This document shows positions 53,574-61,904 of a stretch of DNA of 64,000 nt, in pieces (the stretch's first letter is position 1; every line of letters begins with the position of its first letter). Source of the stretch: an uncultured Saprospiraceae bacterium (GTDB lineage: Bacteria; Bacteroidota; Bacteroidia; Chitinophagales; Saprospiraceae); contig CALJKQ010000142.1 of the NCBI GenBank assembly GCA_937973565.1, positions 4,571 to 68,570 of the forward strand, read 5' to 3'. The notes under the pieces were generated by a model that was not told the origin of the DNA, made no database searches, and was given only the letters and a program-made list of their open reading frames with translations. The position numbers were made by a program, and so were the translations under genes.

Positions 53574-55034
53574 TCAGAACTTAAAACCGGCAGTCACTAC
53601 AATGCGAGTTTGTTGCACTCTGTTGTTGACGAGACTTTCGTCTGCAGGGTCAACCAACACATAGGGTACATATCCTTCATCGAACTTTCTCGTTCTCACG
53701 CCGAGATCGATAAAAAACCGATCTTCTCTTACCCCAATGCCAAAGGAATGGCTTCGTACCTTTTTGGTGTCTGCGGCCAAAGGGCTGTCGCCTTGCTCGA
53801 TACCCGCCCTCAGTCGTACCACGCCTATGGCCAGTTCGGTACCCAACCTTACGTTGATTACAGAGCCCAAAAGGCGCTCGACTTCGTCGTTGACATCGAT
53901 GGTGTTTTGCCCTTCAGAAGGATCATCAGAAAAATCTGTAAAATCAAAACGATTGTTGTTGTAATCGACCCACTCTACATCACCGTTGATAAAACCCTGG
54001 ACAGGACCAATTTTATAAATGGTTCCCACGCTGCCCACAAGTCTGGCCGGAGTGCTGAGTTTGTATTTAAAACTTCCATCCGGTGAGCGATTGGAGTAGT
54101 ACTGTGATGTGCCATCGTCGTAAGCGTAGTCCAGGTTGGTATAATAATCATCATTTAAAGTAAACCAGGTTGGGCTATGGAAAGCACCACCGATTCTGAT
54201 TTGACGAATTGGGGCATAAATAAAACCGGCTTTGAAATTGATACCGGCACCGGAGGTGTTGAGATACTCTGTATAATTGAGTTCAGTAAAAACCGGGTTG
54301 GCGTCTGTGGGGTCGCTTTCATTGTATTGTTTTAATTCCTGGTAAGATACAAAGGGTATGCCCATGGAAAAACCAAGTAAAAACTTCTCCGTGAAGCTGC
54401 CCCCCCAACCCAGTGAAAGCTCGTGAATGTAGCCCTCCTGGTCTACTTCCTGGGTTTTTTTAACTCCTTCAAACCGGTCAAAATCGGTTTCATAATTTTT
54501 ATCTTCATTGAGGTCGTAGATAGCTCCTACGGCATAAGCAGGATATGCCTCAAAATCGTCGAGTTGATTGACATCGCGACCATTGGCTCTTTCGGCAAAA
54601 CGCTGGGTAATAGAACCCCTTGTTGTACCGCTGAAACGGAAGTTTTTGTTGAGATCTGCCAACTTGGAAAAACCTATGGCAAAACCGGAACCATTTCTGC
54701 CCGCCAGTACCAAAGATATGTTGTCTACAGAAAAGGAATTGTATCGGTCTTTGGTGATGGTATTGGCATCATCAACCAGAAAAGAGGAAGTGCGGTTGTT
54801 GGATAGGGATGGAGAAAAAGTAAACTCACTTTTTCTGTAAACCCCCAAACCGGCAGGGTTGATGTTGATGGAAGAAAAATCGCCGCCCATTGCTCCAAAG
54901 GAAGAGCCTACACCCAAAACGCGGGCCGTTCCACCCGGACTGAAAAAAGACCAGCGGACAGCATCAGAAACCCCTTGTGCAGAGGATATGAAATAGAACA
55001 TAAGCCCAAGTAGGGAAAGAATGTATTGCCTCAT
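53574..55034 (-). CDS. OmpP1/FadL-type outer-membrane protein
   Basis: A predicted outer-membrane beta-barrel of about 486 residues. After the signal peptide (MRQYILSLLGLMFYFISSAQG) the plug region has the family signature ARVLGVGSSFGAMGGDFSSININPAGLGVYR, and alternating aromatic strands run to a C-terminal Phe (VVTAGFKF), the usual barrel-closing residue. FadL-type proteins carry hydrophobic compounds across the outer membrane; the substrate here is unknown. ATG 55034 is used because the signal peptide starts there. Confidence 0.87.
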   Translation of the reverse strand: MRQYILSLLGLMFYFISSAQGVSDAVRWSFFSPGGTARVLGVGSSFGAMGGDFSSININPAGLGVYRKSEFTFSPSLSNNRTSSFLVDDANTITKDRYNSFSVDNISLVLAGRNGSGFAIGFSKLADLNKNFRFSGTTRGSITQRFAERANGRDVNQLDDFEAYPAYAVGAIYDLNEDKNYETDFDRFEGVKKTQEVDQEGYIHELSLGWGGSFTEKFLLGFSMGIPFVSYQELKQYNESDPTDANPVFTELNYTEYLNTSGAGINFKAGFIYAPIRQIRIGGAFHSPTWFTLNDDYYTNLDYAYDDGTSQYYSNRSPDGSFKYKLSTPARLVGSVGTIYKIGPVQGFINGDVEWVDYNNNRFDFTDFSDDPSEGQNTIDVNDEVERLLGSVINVRLGTELAIGVVRLRAGIEQGDSPLAADTKKVRSHSFGIGVREDRFFIDLGVRTRKFDEGYVPYVLVDPADESLVNNRVQQTRIVVTAGFKF

Positions 55035-55126
55035 AATAAAAGTGTCTGAAAAGGTTTGAAAAAACCATCCGCAGTACAACAAGCGTTGAATGAGGTACTG
55101 CGGATGGTATAAAATAATTTTACAGC

Positions 55127-56320
55127 TTATCCACCTCTTCTTGGTGAAGATGAAGATCGGCCACCACCACCGCCGCCGCCACTGTGGGAAGAACGACTGC
55201 TACCGCCACCGCTGTTTCCGGAGTTGTATGAACCACTGTCGCGGGATCTGGACGGTGAACTGTTGTGGCTGGAACGATTGCTGTTGTCTGATGAGCGTGG
55301 TCTTTCGTAAGATCTTTGCTGCTCAGTATTATTGTTTCGGGAAGGACGATCCTGATCCCGGTTTCTGTCCATCTGAGGTGTTGGATCGGGTCTTCGGGAT
55401 GGTTCCCTATCCCAGCTATTTCCGTTGTTTCCTGAGTTGGGTCCGGTAACTTCGGTTCTTTTGCGCGTATAGATGCTGGATTTTTCTTCTGCGGGTTTAT
55501 TCTCAAAATCACCCCTCCTTTGTCTGTTGGAGGAAGTAGGTCTATCGCCGGTGTTGTCTGCATTGAAATCCGATCTGTTGGGTGCATCCGGAGAGACCTC
55601 TGTGGATTTGGTGTCTTTTCTGGGACCATCGATGCGTCCTTTTGTGCTGGCTATAGAAGATCCGTTTTTCCTGCTTCCATAGTAAGTGCCGTAAGGATGA
55701 TTATTGCCGTTATTATTATTGTTGTGGTTGCCATTGTGGTGCCCGTTCCATGGGCGATTCCAGCCGTAGTAGTTATTGACAACATAGTTGTTGCCCCAAC
55801 CCCAATTGTTCCAGCCGTAATTATTCCAACCCCAGCTATTCCAACCATAGTTGTTCCAGCCCCAGTTGTTGTAACCGCAGCTCCAATTGTTCCATCGATT
55901 CCATCTGTTCCAGGATCCCCAACCGGAGTTGCCTATGACAACCACAACGTTGTTGCCACCATACCAGTAGGGGTCGTACCATGAATTGTACCAGGGATCC
56001 CAAAAAGGATCTCGCCATGAATAGCCCCAGACAGGAGAATAATAACCAATGTTGTAAGAAGGCCTCCAGAAACGTCGGATTCTGGTTGAGTACTGGTAGT
56101 CGTCATAGTCGTTGGTATCGTCGTAATACCCATCGTCGTAGTATTCATACGACTCATCGTCGTAAGAAGAAGAATAGGCATTACTGTTGCTTTGGGTAAC
56201 CATCCCATCGGATGAATGGGTGTTGCTTTTGGGGTCGTAGTAAAGATCGTCAAATTGGGCAAAGGCTGTCGTTGTCAATCCGACTAAAACCAAGGTAGAA
56301 ACGAACCATCTGAATTTCAT
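55127..56320 (-). CDS. Secreted Trp/Asn-repeat and Ser/Arg/Gly-rich protein
   Basis: A 397-residue exported protein of unusual composition. A signal peptide (to about FAQ, residue 22) is followed by an acidic Tyr/Asp-rich part, a Trp/Asn/Tyr-rich core with short repeats such as NNWGWNNYGW (~149-178), a His/Asn tract, and a 170-residue low-complexity tail rich in Ser, Arg, Asn and Gly, ending in poly-Gly. No known catalytic domain was found. Similar composition is seen in structural or adhesive surface proteins, but the role is not known. Because of its repeats, length variation between strains is likely. Confidence 0.75.
   Translation of the reverse strand: MKFRWFVSTLVLVGLTTTAFAQFDDLYYDPKSNTHSSDGMVTQSNSNAYSSSYDDESYEYYDDGYYDDTNDYDDYQYSTRIRRFWRPSYNIGYYSPVWGYSWRDPFWDPWYNSWYDPYWYGGNNVVVVIGNSGWGSWNRWNRWNNWSCGYNNWGWNNYGWNSWGWNNYGWNNWGWGNNYVVNNYYGWNRPWNGHHNGNHNNNNNGNNHPYGTYYGSRKNGSSIASTKGRIDGPRKDTKSTEVSPDAPNRSDFNADNTGDRPTSSNRQRRGDFENKPAEEKSSIYTRKRTEVTGPNSGNNGNSWDREPSRRPDPTPQMDRNRDQDRPSRNNNTEQQRSYERPRSSDNSNRSSHNSSPSRSRDSGSYNSGNSGGGSSRSSHSGGGGGGGRSSSSPRRGG
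55787..55876 (-). repeat. Internal repeats coding for Trp/Asn-rich pentapeptides
   Basis: Short repeats encoding variants of NNWGW and NNYGW occur six or more times in tandem within the secreted-protein gene. They are slippage-prone at the DNA level. Confidence 0.7.
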
Positions 56321-56677
56321 TGTTAATGAATTTATTTTCGCAATAATTGATACTCCTGTTTCGCATGCAAGTTACTGTAAAACTGCATGATCATTCGTTA
56401 AGGTTCATTTAATATTCAATTTCTATTGTGTTAAAACCGGACTTTAAATTAACCTTAACTTGTATACCTTATTTGACGATGCCGGAGGTCAATTCGTTAA
56501 TCGGAGAAGCCATATTTAAGAAAACTTTTACAATAAAGGGCGAAGTCGGTAAAGAGTCCTAAACAAATAATATATAACGAAACCGCAAAAAACCCTTATT
56601 TTTGTGCAGTTATTGACTTAAATAAGCCCTGCAACAAAATTTTATAATGTGAAGTGGGGAATTAAAACCAAATTAAG
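56321..56677. other. Intergenic region between divergent secreted-protein gene and proS
   Basis: No gene, RNA or repeat was recognised in this AT-rich stretch. It contains a -7 element for proS (TATTTTTG, 56597-56604) about 73 bases before the start. Confidence 0.6.
56597..56604 (+). promoter_or_regulatory. -7 element of proS
   Basis: TATTTTTG matches TAnnTTTG. No clear -33 element lies at 19 bases. Confidence 0.4.
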
Positions 56678-58147
56678 ATGGCCAAAGAAATTACACCCAG
56701 GTCAGAAAACTATTCGCAGTGGTACCTTGACATTGTAAAAAAAGCAGGATTGGCAGACAATTCGGCTGTGAGGGGCTGCATGGTGATTAAGCCGTATGGG
56801 TATGCTATATGGGAGAAGATGCGGGATCAGTTGGACAAGATGTTTAAAGACACCGGACACGTTAATGCCTATTTTCCTTTGTTTGTGCCCAAGAGTCTGT
56901 TTGAAGCAGAAGAAAAGAACGCGGAAGGCTTTGCGAAGGAATGTGCCATTGTAACCCATTACCGATTGAAGGCCGATGAAAACAACAAAGGCAAACTCAT
57001 TGTAGATCCGGAGGCGAAGCTCGAAGAAGAGCTAATAGTAAGGCCAACGAGTGAGGCCATTATTTGGAATACATACAGAGATTGGATACAGTCGTACCGC
57101 GACTTACCCATCCTTATCAACCAATGGGCCAACGTAGTACGCTGGGAAATGCGCACCCGTCCATTTTTGCGTACAGCAGAATTCCTTTGGCAGGAAGGCC
57201 ATACAGCACACGCTACGAAACAGGATGCGATTGCCGAGGCACAAATGATGCACGAGGTTTACGCCCGATTTGCCGAAGAATGGATGGCCATGCCCGTGAT
57301 CAAAGGCGTAAAGACAGAAAACGAACGATTTGCCGGAGCCGATGATACCTATACCATAGAGGCCATGATGCAGGACGGAAAAGCACTGCAGGCGGGCACG
57401 TCACATTTTCTGGGGCAAAATTTTGCGAAAGCGTTTGAGGTCAAATACCTTACCGAACAAAACCAGGAGGAATATGTGTGGGCCACTTCATGGGGCGTAT
57501 CTACCCGTCTGATAGGTGGTTTGATCATGACACACAGTGATGATGAAGGACTGGTCTTGCCTCCTAAGTTGGCACCCATTCAGGTGGTAATTGTTCCCAT
57601 TCCCAAACCGGAACCCGAATTGATGCTGGTAGCAGATCAGATTGCTGACAAGTTGAGAGCCCGCGGCATCAGTGTAAAGATCGACAATGATGAAAAGAAC
57701 AGACCCGGCTTCAAATTTGCAGAATACGAAATGAAAGGAATACCGGTGAGGTTGGGCCTAGGAAAGCGAGACATCGAAAACAACCAGGTAGAAGTGGCAC
57801 GCAGGGACACCAAAACCAAGACATCGGCACCGCTTGAAAACATAGAAGTATATGTAGCGGATTTGCTGGAAGAAATACAGGCCAATCTGTTGGAAAGGTC
57901 AAAGGCTTTCAGGGCAGAACACACTACTTATGCCAACAGCTATGACGAGCTTAAGTCAGCAATAGAGGAAAAGGGAGGCTTTGTTTATGCGCACTGGGAT
58001 GGTACCACCGAAACAGAGTTGAAAGTGAAGGAAGAAACCAAAGCGACGATCCGTTGTGTGCCACTGGAAGGAGAATCAGAAGAAGGCAGTTGTATTGTCA
58101 CCGGAAGGCCTTCTAAACAGCGGGTGATTTTTGCTAAGGCTTATTAG
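56678..58147 (+). CDS. proS: Prolyl-tRNA synthetase (short, archaeal/eukaryote-like type)
   Basis: A class II synthetase of 489 residues that charges tRNA-Pro. Motif 2 is seen in NVVRWEMRTRPFLRTAEFLWQEGHTAH, and motif 3 lies in the STRLIGGLIMTHSDDEGL region. Anticodon binding follows (VVIVPIP, then LRARGISVKIDNDEKNRPG). The length and lack of the ~180-residue editing insert place it in the short ProS type 3 group, common in Bacteroidota. It ends just before a 15-bp tandem repeat and a terminator. Confidence 0.95.
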   Translation: MAKEITPRSENYSQWYLDIVKKAGLADNSAVRGCMVIKPYGYAIWEKMRDQLDKMFKDTGHVNAYFPLFVPKSLFEAEEKNAEGFAKECAIVTHYRLKADENNKGKLIVDPEAKLEEELIVRPTSEAIIWNTYRDWIQSYRDLPILINQWANVVRWEMRTRPFLRTAEFLWQEGHTAHATKQDAIAEAQMMHEVYARFAEEWMAMPVIKGVKTENERFAGADDTYTIEAMMQDGKALQAGTSHFLGQNFAKAFEVKYLTEQNQEEYVWATSWGVSTRLIGGLIMTHSDDEGLVLPPKLAPIQVVIVPIPKPEPELMLVADQIADKLRARGISVKIDNDEKNRPGFKFAEYEMKGIPVRLGLGKRDIENNQVEVARRDTKTKTSAPLENIEVYVADLLEEIQANLLERSKAFRAEHTTYANSYDELKSAIEEKGGFVYAHWDGTTETELKVKEETKATIRCVPLEGESEEGSCIVTGRPSKQRVIFAKAY

Positions 58148-58245
58148 CGGAGCATCGGAGCAACCGGGAACGGAGCATCGGGCATCGGAGCAACCGGGAA
58201 CGGAGCAACCGGGAACGGAGCATCGGGCATCGGAGCATCGGGCAG
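58148..58245 (+). repeat. 15-bp tandem repeat array downstream of proS
   Basis: About 6.5 head-to-tail copies of a 15-bp unit in two forms, A = CGGAGCAACCGGGAA and B = CGGAGCATCGGGCAT, in the order partial B, A, B, A, A, B, B-variant. It begins one base after the proS stop codon and is much more GC-rich than its surroundings. It lies in the proS 3' UTR, before the terminator. It is a good candidate for copy-number variation between strains. Confidence 0.88.
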
Positions 58246-58363
58246 GACAGGAGGGTTTTAATTGTGTTAAACCTATGTATTGTGGATCAACAGCAGACAG
58301 TTTAATTGTATTGATTATTGTCCTGAGTTAGGGTACACCTATCTGAATCAGAAAAAGAATGAT

Positions 58364-58396
58364 AAGGCAGTGACAGGGGTCATTGCCTTTTTTGTT
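58364..58396 (+). terminator. Intrinsic terminator of the proS unit
   Basis: AAGGCAGTGAC and GTCATTGCCTT pair around a 4-base loop and are followed by TTTTTT. It overlaps the longest open frame of the next gene, which argues for a start further on (58428). Confidence 0.85.
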
Positions 58397-58427
58397 TTTG
58401 TGGACTACCTTATGTCCAAAAGCAGAA

Positions 58428-58898
58428 ATGTTTGTGAGGCAACGTTTTCCGTTGAACTACCTGATTGTTGGAATGGGGATGCTGTTGATGGGCATTTTGA
58501 TATACATTGCCGGAAGGGGGGCGTCTTCTCCCGTTTACCAAATGATTCCGGGCGTTCATATTTTAGAAAACACATGGGTTGACAGTGGTATAAAAGGTTT
58601 GTTGAAAGACAATGCCCTATTGTTGTATTCTTTGCCCGATGGTTTATGGATGTTTGCTGTGATGAGCATCCAATTATGGATATGGGAAAGGCAAATAAAC
58701 ACACATTCGGTTTTGTGGATGACAATCGTGTATATTATATGTTTAACAAACGAAGGCTTACAAAGCGTTGGCCTCAGCCCGGGCACTTATGACAACAACG
58801 ATATTTTTTTTATGATGGTGGGAGGCATACTTCCCATTTTGATTGAATTCACCCTACAAAAAACATTAAGATGGAAAGAATCAAAAAACCAATCTTAG
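58428..58898 (+). CDS. Small membrane protein of unknown function
   Basis: A protein of about 156 residues with four predicted membrane helices (YLIVGMGMLLMGILIYIAG, the GLWMFAVMSIQLWIWE segment, SVLWMTIVYIICLTNEGLQ and DIFFMMVGGILPILIEFTLQ). No family was recognised. Upstream frame to 58383 lies inside the terminator, so ATG 58428 is used. It overlaps the next gene by 28 bases, so the three genes to 60,846 look like one operon. Confidence 0.65.
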   Translation: MFVRQRFPLNYLIVGMGMLLMGILIYIAGRGASSPVYQMIPGVHILENTWVDSGIKGLLKDNALLLYSLPDGLWMFAVMSIQLWIWERQINTHSVLWMTIVYIICLTNEGLQSVGLSPGTYDNNDIFFMMVGGILPILIEFTLQKTLRWKESKNQS

Positions 58899-59347
58899 CC
58901 CTGCTGTCTGCGGGGGTATTTTGGATTTTGGCAATTGCCAGTTCACCGCCAGTCGGACAGTCGGTAGATTGCGACCAACTACCGGCACCGGAGACCAAAA
59001 CGTATACATTAAATTTTATTGTACACGAACTTGAAAAGGATCCGCCGGTGAAGGGAGTTACCGTAAATATCGAACAAAAGAATGTGGCATCAGTCAAAGT
59101 ATCTGATACCGATTGTAAGGTTCAGGTTGTGAGTAGTTCGAAGCAACAAATGACAACCGGTGAGAGTGGAACCATAGTATTTACGGTTACTGAAACCAAA
59201 AAAACATTTTATGACCACGTACTGGTTTTTCTGAGCTTTTCTAAACCGGGATACAATGACGCCACCTGGAGTTATTCCACCCATACGGTAGAAGGATTAA
59301 GCTATTCAAAAGACATATTGTTAACGCCCAAAGAAATATACCCATGA
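58871..59347 (+). CDS. Small secreted protein of unknown function
   Basis: A 158-residue protein with an N-terminal hydrophobic signal (ILALLSAGVFWILAIASSPP) and a beta-rich mature part that resembles a carboxypeptidase-regulatory or Ig-like fold (PPVKGVTVNIEQKN, later TGESGTIVFTV). No family was assigned. It overlaps the membrane-protein gene upstream and has an ATGA overlap with the downstream T9SS gene, so the operon may form an envelope complex; this is inference. Confidence 0.65.
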   Translation: MERIKKPILALLSAGVFWILAIASSPPVGQSVDCDQLPAPETKTYTLNFIVHELEKDPPVKGVTVNIEQKNVASVKVSDTDCKVQVVSSSKQQMTTGESGTIVFTVTETKKTFYDHVLVFLSFSKPGYNDATWSYSTHTVEGLSYSKDILLTPKEIYP

Positions 59348-60846
59348 AAACCATTCAAAAAACAAGTTTGTTTGTGGCTATGATTCTTACTTTGCCGTTG
59401 AGGAGTCAACAATTTGAATTCAAAGCAACGAATCCGTTTGGGCTGGAGCTAACCCGACCGGATACCAGCCAGCCGGCAGTGCGCTTTGTGTTTTATGATA
59501 TTGACAACGATGGCGATAAAGATGCCATTATAACAGGCATAGACTCTGTTGATCAGGATACTCAGCCGTTTACATTTAAAAATATCACTTATTTTGTATC
59601 CTTGCAGGAAAACATTGGCAGCAGGTGGTCACCCGTTTTTAAAAGCAGAGAGGCGGCCTACCCCGATTTATTGCAGATGACCGGCTTTGTTTACCCAGCT
59701 GCCGGAGACCTGAATGGCGACCACAAGCCCGACTTTTTGGTTTGTTGTGATGCCGACGAATACCTCAACTTAAGTGTACGCTATTTTGAAAGCAAGCCCG
59801 ACGGGGGATATAAGAGTTATAGTGCTGATCAATTAAAACTCAATGGTTTTTCTGCGGGCAGTTTTTTTATTCCCGAAATAGCAGACATGGATAAAGATGG
59901 CGACAACGATCTGTTGATGAGTGGTTTTGTGAGGTATTATGGAGAAGAAGGAGAAGAAACCGATGTTGCTACCATGTTGTACGCTAAAAACACAGGAAGC
60001 GCAACGGCTCCTCATTTTCAAGGCTGGTATCAAAACACAAACGGTATTGCCAGTTACCTGTTTAAATCAGCCTTCTTATTGACAGGCGATTTAGACCTTG
60101 ATGATGATATCGATTTGTTTTCTATCTGGCAGGAAGCCGCCAATGATGACATCTTTTATTTGGGAGGAATATTCAATGACCCGTTGATCAACGGAAAAGC
60201 CAATTTCGTTAGTGCACTTTCATTTATTGGGCTTCCATCACAAGTCAGCGATGTTGCTTCGATACCGGCACTGGTAGATATGGACGGAGATCGGGACATT
60301 GACATCATGATGTTGGAAAACATGCTTACAGATACTATGCGACTGGCCTACTATGAAAACACCAGCTGTACCGGGCAGATTGATAATAAGGTCACTAAAA
60401 CCGGTCAAATGTTAAAAGCAAGAGCCATTGGCGTGGAATATCAGTGGATTAATTGCACCACAGGACTGCCCATAGAAGGTGCCACACAACAGGTTTTTGT
60501 ACCTACAACCAGCGGCAGGTATGCAGTGCGACTCAGGGATAATAAAGGGTGTGAAAATCTGTCTGTTTGTGAAGACGTGGTCATTACTGGCACAGATGAA
60601 ACACTGGAACAAAATCTGGAGTTGGGGCCAGTACCGGCGAAAGGAAGTGTCTGGATAAAAAACAAGGAAGGAGAAAGTATCGATCAAATCACGCTATATG
60701 CTTCCGATGGAAAAAAACTTGTTGAAAAGGCCTCCTGTGGCGTAACAACTACGATTGACTTGACAACAATAGCCGCAGGAATGTATTATGTGGAGATTAT
60801 CGTTAAAGGACGGAGGGCAGTGAAAAGAATAATGGTAGCACCCTAA
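59344..60846 (+). CDS. Secreted FG-GAP/VCBS-repeat protein with T9SS sorting domain
   Basis: A 500-residue exported protein with FG-GAP/VCBS-type repeats carrying Ca-binding-like loops (YDIDNDGDKDAIITGID, AGDLNGDHKPDFLVC, ADMDKDGDNDLLMSG, LDLDDDIDLF, VDMDGDRDIDIMML), consistent with an integrin-like propeller. It ends in a T9SS type A sorting domain (~418-500, ENLELGPVPAKGSVW-like to VKRIMVAP). It is expected on the cell surface. It follows the upstream gene with an ATGA overlap and is followed by a terminator. Confidence 0.85.
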   Translation: MKTIQKTSLFVAMILTLPLRSQQFEFKATNPFGLELTRPDTSQPAVRFVFYDIDNDGDKDAIITGIDSVDQDTQPFTFKNITYFVSLQENIGSRWSPVFKSREAAYPDLLQMTGFVYPAAGDLNGDHKPDFLVCCDADEYLNLSVRYFESKPDGGYKSYSADQLKLNGFSAGSFFIPEIADMDKDGDNDLLMSGFVRYYGEEGEETDVATMLYAKNTGSATAPHFQGWYQNTNGIASYLFKSAFLLTGDLDLDDDIDLFSIWQEAANDDIFYLGGIFNDPLINGKANFVSALSFIGLPSQVSDVASIPALVDMDGDRDIDIMMLENMLTDTMRLAYYENTSCTGQIDNKVTKTGQMLKARAIGVEYQWINCTTGLPIEGATQQVFVPTTSGRYAVRLRDNKGCENLSVCEDVVITGTDETLEQNLELGPVPAKGSVWIKNKEGESIDQITLYASDGKKLVEKASCGVTTTIDLTTIAAGMYYVEIIVKGRRAVKRIMVAP

Positions 60847-60858
60847 GTGTTGAAGTTA

Positions 60859-60901
60859 AGAAGGCTGGATAGCACACCTGTAAGCCAGCCTTCTTTTTTA
60901 T
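60859..60901 (+). terminator. Intrinsic terminator after the FG-GAP/T9SS gene
   Basis: AGAAGGCTGG and CCAGCCTTCT form a 10-bp stem around a 16-base loop and are followed by a T-run. It lies between this operon and the convergent lipoprotein gene. Confidence 0.85.
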
Positions 60902-61206
60902 TAAAAGGAGACGTCGGAGATGTCGATCAAGCCATCAGTAACACTACAGCCGTCACCACTGTCTCTTTTCTTGTACCGTATATTTACATCATAGGGAAAG
61001 TCCTTTTTTATTTCCGGAGACAGGGATTCGGGATAGACAAAGGCCTGGTACGTTTTGCCATCAACCTTCACCACGAGGCCTCCGCAGCAGGCGCATTTTC
61101 GCATATCAAATTCGATCACACGCGCATTGTGCCAGCACTCCTTGCTGCAGGAAGAAAAACCTAAAAGAAAAACAGTCAACAGGCCAAAAAGAAAAAAGCG
61201 TTTCAT
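60901..61206 (-). CDS. Small Cys-rich predicted lipoprotein
   Basis: A 101-residue protein with a signal peptide and lipobox (LLGFSSC; Cys about residue 20). The mature part has a run of cysteines (KECWHNA, KCACCGG) and a late one (DGCSVTD), which could bind metal or form disulphides. No family was recognised. ATG 61206 is preferred over the longer frame. It is convergent with the FG-GAP operon. Confidence 0.7.
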   Translation of the reverse strand: MKRFFLFGLLTVFLLGFSSCSKECWHNARVIEFDMRKCACCGGLVVKVDGKTYQAFVYPESLSPEIKKDFPYDVNIRYKKRDSGDGCSVTDGLIDISDVSF

Positions 61207-61311
61207 AGATATCTTTTTACCAAAAACGAATAAAGTCAATAAAAGGAGGGGCTATCACCTCTCTTTTTATACAGATAAAACCGTTGGCCTGCGCTGTATT
61301 GCTGAATATTG

Positions 61312-61319
61312 TATCTTTG
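61312..61319 (+). promoter_or_regulatory. -7 element of the DUF3127 gene
   Basis: TATCTTTG matches TAnnTTTG, 36 bases before the ATG. Confidence 0.45.
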
Positions 61320-61355
61320 TGCCACTTTTAAAGGATCGCAGCAAAACACACAGCA

Positions 61356-61733
61356 ATGAATTTTGAAATCGAAGGAACACTGCACAAGGTTTATGAAATA
61401 GAGTCAAAAACCGCCTCTTTTCAGACAAGGGAGTTTGTTATTACAACGGAGGGCACCTATCCGCAATTTGTAAAATTTCAGGCCGTTCAAGATCGAACCG
61501 GCATTGTAGATGGCTTGAAAGAAGGAGATAAGATCAAAGTATATTTTGATCTAAGGGGTCGGGAATGGCAGGGCAAATTCTTTACCAACCTCAATGCATG
61601 GAAAGTAGAAAAGATGGCCAAAACAGAGGTTGCAGCACCGGCAGAAAACGGAAACTTCCCTCCGTCTAACTTTGAGCCGTTCAACGACAATGAAAACAAC
61701 ACCTTTAATGAATACGGTGACCTGCCGTTTTAA
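61356..61733 (+). CDS. DUF3127 domain protein
   Basis: A 125-residue protein of the DUF3127 family, common in Bacteroidota. It starts MNFEIEGTLHKVYEIESKT and contains TREFVITTEG and YFDLRGREWQGKFFTNLNAWKVEKM. Family members resemble OB-fold single-stranded-DNA-binding proteins at low level, so a nucleic-acid role has been suggested; it is not proved. It is a single-gene unit with its own -7 element. Confidence 0.87.
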   Translation: MNFEIEGTLHKVYEIESKTASFQTREFVITTEGTYPQFVKFQAVQDRTGIVDGLKEGDKIKVYFDLRGREWQGKFFTNLNAWKVEKMAKTEVAAPAENGNFPPSNFEPFNDNENNTFNEYGDLPF

Positions 61734-61841
61734 AACAAAATTATATTCTGTTTTTTACAAAAAACCAAGCGAAAAACAAATTTACATTTGTAATTAAGCA
61801 AATCGGCGACCACAAATTTTTTAGATAAGGCCGAAAAAATA

Positions 61842-61849
61842 TAATTTTG
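61842..61849 (+). promoter_or_regulatory. -7 element of glyS
   Basis: TAATTTTG matches TAnnTTTG, 55 bases before the ATG, with TTTT in place of TTTG about 19 bases upstream. Confidence 0.45.
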
Positions 61850-61904
61850 TGTCAAAATAAGGCACAATAGTTGCTTTCAACAATACATAAATCAAACGTA
61901 TCCC

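Noticed and set aside
55127..55629. Alternative frames through the Ser/Arg/Gly-rich tail
   Set aside because: Low-complexity coding DNA keeps several frames open; only the frame with the signal peptide makes sense.
58131..58331. Open frame across the 15-bp tandem repeat
   Set aside because: It encodes only a pentapeptide repeat plus random sequence, starts inside proS and has no similarity or promoter support.
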